Shown here: positions 7,454-8,564 of the stretch, piece after piece
How positions within the stretch are numbered: the stretch's first letter is position 1
How the letters are laid out: every line of letters starts with the position of its first letter
Assembly: GCA_031286085.1 (NCBI GenBank)
Contig: JAITUX010000047.1
Span: 1 to 8,564, forward strand
From: Candidatus Adiutrix sp.
GTDB lineage: Bacteria; Desulfobacterota; Desulfarculia; Adiutricales; Adiutricaceae
Direction of reading: 5' to 3'
DNA length: 8,564 nucleotides
Position numbers and translations under genes: made by a program
Notes under the pieces: model-generated
Seen by the model: the letters and a program-made list of their open reading frames with translations, nothing else
Told to the model about the DNA's origin: nothing
Database searches by the model: none

Positions 7454-7473
7454 TTGCGCCAATTGGCCGGCAA
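7454..7473 (+). repeat. Imperfect inverted repeat in the exonuclease leader
   Basis: TTGC (7454-7457) and GCAA (7470-7473) flank the perfect 10-nt palindrome GCCAATTGGC (7458-7467), with two extra bases (CG) on the right side. It lies immediately after the predicted -10 element and 20 nt before the ribosome site. It could be a repressor operator near the transcript start or a small bulged RNA hairpin in the leader. No regulator binding this motif is recognised. Confidence 0.4.
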
Positions 7474-7492
7474 AGATGTCTTGGCGATGGTC

Positions 7493-7498
7493 GGAGGG
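7493..7498 (+). promoter_or_regulatory. Ribosome binding site for the exonuclease gene
   Basis: GGAGGG lies 4 nt before the ATG at 7503. It fixes the start there rather than at the longer in-frame reading from 7437, whose extra 22 residues precede the conserved KLVSWNVNGLRG start of the family. Confidence 0.75.
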
Positions 7499-7502
7499 CT
7501 CT

Positions 7503-8273
7503 ATGAAACTGGTGTCGTGGAACGTCAACGGCCTAAGGGGCATCAGCCGGAAAAGCGGCTTCTGGGACTGGTTCAACCGGACCGGGGCTGATTTTCTGGC
7601 CTTCCAGGAGACCAAGGCCGCCCCGGAACAGTTGGGCGACGAACTGCTTAACCCGGCCGGCCACCTCAGCTACTGGTCGTCCAGCCAGGTCAAGCGCGGC
7701 TATTCCGGGGTGGTCACCTACGCCCGACCCGCGCCGGAAGAGGTCCGGGAGGAACTGCCGGATCCCGCCTTCCGGGGTGAAGGCCGGGTGCTGCGCCTGA
7801 CCATGCCGGCCTTCCATTTCCTGAACATATATTTCCCCAACGGCCAGAGGGACGAAGGCCGGCTGAACTACAAAATGGGCTTTTACGAGGCTTTCCTGGC
7901 CTACGCCGAGGATTTGAGGCGCGACCGCCCGGTGGTGGTCTGCGGCGATTTCAACACCGCCCATAAGCCCGTGGATTTGGCCCGGCCCCGGGAAAACGAG
8001 ACCGTTTCCGGTTTTCTGCCCATTGAACGGGCCTGGCTGGACAAGTTCACGGCCGCCGGCTATGTGGATACCTTTCGCCTGATAAACGGCGAAGTGGGCG
8101 GGGCCTATTCGTGGTGGGCCATGCGCAGCCGGGCCCGGGAGCGGAACATCGGCTGGCGCATAGACTATTTCTTCGTCTCCTCGGAACTGGCCGGCGTGGT
8201 CAAGGGGGCCTGGCTGGAACCGGAAGTGACCGGTTCCGACCACTGCCCCCTCGGCCTGGAACTTGAGATTTGA
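7503..8273 (+). CDS. xth: Exodeoxyribonuclease III / AP endonuclease
   Basis: This Mg-dependent enzyme cuts DNA at abasic sites and removes 3' blocks in base-excision repair. The 256 residues match the usual family length. The exonuclease-endonuclease-phosphatase fold is intact: SWNVNGLRG (5-13) with Asn7, FQETK (34-38) with metal-binding Glu36, NIYFPNGQ (108-115) with Tyr110, CGDFNTAH (147-154) with Asp149 and Asn151, and GSDHCP (244-249) with Asp246 and His247. The motif NIGWRIDYFFVS (215-226) resembles the ExoA/APE1 branch more than the E. coli XthA branch, so exoA would be an equally good name. The start is set by a strong ribosome site. The gene is divergent from purA and its TGA directly touches the stop of the convergent small membrane protein gene. 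Confidence 0.97.
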   Translation: MKLVSWNVNGLRGISRKSGFWDWFNRTGADFLAFQETKAAPEQLGDELLNPAGHLSYWSSSQVKRGYSGVVTYARPAPEEVREELPDPAFRGEGRVLRLTMPAFHFLNIYFPNGQRDEGRLNYKMGFYEAFLAYAEDLRRDRPVVVCGDFNTAHKPVDLARPRENETVSGFLPIERAWLDKFTAAGYVDTFRLINGEVGGAYSWWAMRSRARERNIGWRIDYFFVSSELAGVVKGAWLEPEVTGSDHCPLGLELEI

Positions 8274-8558
8274 TTATATTGCTTCCGCCGCCGAGCGCTC
8301 CAGGCGGCGGTAATGGAAATAAAGCAGGGTGTCGGCCAGCACCAAAAGAAGATTGACCGCGTAGAAAAGAGCCACGTAGTTGAGGTTTCCCCGGATAATC
8401 TTGGCCGAGAGGCCGAAGACATAGCCGGCCAGCACGATGAGCAGGAAGGCGAGGCTCTTGCCGGCCGTCGATCGGGTTCTCAAGGTTTTAAGGATATTGG
8501 CCGGCCAAGCCAAGCCGAAGGCTGCCAGCATGGCGCTTTCCAAGATGTCCGCCGACAT
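8274..8558 (-). CDS. Small three-helix PQ-loop / SemiSWEET-like membrane protein
   Basis: The 94-residue product has three hydrophobic segments (about 6-22, 35-56 and 61-83), the size and layout of a SemiSWEET half-transporter. The first loop reads WPANILKTLRTRSTAGKSL (18-36). This matches the PQ-loop pattern of a helix-breaking Pro (19) followed by a basic KTxxTxS stretch, but Ala20 replaces the usual Gln. Asn69 in helix three is also typical. SemiSWEETs dimerise in the inner membrane to pass sugars. Because the hallmark Gln is missing, and small homologues of this shape are often left unassigned, sugar transport is only a suggestion. The frame remains open past the ATG at 8558 to the window edge 6 nt away, so the true start could lie upstream. 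It converges on the exonuclease gene with zero spacing. Confidence 0.7.
   Translation of the reverse strand: MSADILESAMLAAFGLAWPANILKTLRTRSTAGKSLAFLLIVLAGYVFGLSAKIIRGNLNYVALFYAVNLLLVLADTLLYFHYRRLERSAAEAI
8285..8310. repeat. 8-bp inverted repeat in the end of the small membrane gene
   Basis: CCGCCGCC (8285-8292) and GGCGGCGG (8303-8310) are perfect complements around a 10-nt loop containing the palindrome GAGCGCTC. It lies inside the last codons of the small membrane protein and 12 nt past the exonuclease stop. Neither strand has a T-run after it, so it is not a standard intrinsic terminator, but it could stabilise the 3' ends of the two convergent transcripts. It may simply reflect Arg-Arg and Ala-Ala codons in G+C-rich DNA. 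Confidence 0.35.
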
Positions 8559-8564
8559 GGCTTG

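Overview
The window is a strongly G+C-rich, gene-dense piece of a bacterial chromosome. Gene order, the codon bias toward GCC/GGC and the family variants present fit a Gram-negative anaerobe of the Desulfobacterota (deltaproteobacterial) type. That placement is an inference from style; no rRNA or strict lineage marker is present.

Layout. (1) On the + strand, positions 1-2830 carry the end of one ABC-exporter half-transporter and the whole of its partner. Together they look like a heterodimeric exporter with one degenerate and one catalytic ATP site. The complete partner has an unusually long insert, about 120 residues, between its first two membrane helices. (2) On the - strand, positions 2905-7293 read, in transcription order: purA (adenylosuccinate synthetase), an EamA/DMT-family membrane transporter, rfbB (dTDP-glucose 4,6-dehydratase) and rfbA (glucose-1-phosphate thymidylyltransferase). 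The last three are tightly packed, with a 16-nt gap and then an 8-nt overlap, so they are probably one transcript. purA is separated from them by 145 nt. (3) A divergent promoter region (about 7294-7502) separates purA from a + strand exodeoxyribonuclease III / AP endonuclease gene (7503-8273). (4) A small three-helix PQ-loop/SemiSWEET-like membrane protein lies on the - strand at the right end. Its stop codon abuts the exonuclease stop codon with no base between them.

How the genes work together. RfbA and RfbB perform the first two steps of dTDP-L-rhamnose (or another dTDP-6-deoxysugar) synthesis: glucose-1-phosphate to dTDP-glucose to dTDP-4-keto-6-deoxyglucose. rfbC and rfbD are not in the window. 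purA is the committed step from IMP to AMP, and the exonuclease is a base-excision-repair enzyme; both are ordinary housekeeping genes. The ABC pair and the small PQ-loop protein are transporters of unknown substrate.

I see no mobile element, CRISPR array, tRNA, rRNA or prophage gene, and no gene-free stretch over 300 bases. I found no convincing undescribed multi-gene system. The most worthwhile leads are the enlarged extracytoplasmic loop in the ABC exporter, the PQ-loop-like small protein lacking the canonical Gln, the DMT transporter coupled to rfbBA, and an inverted repeat in the exonuclease leader.
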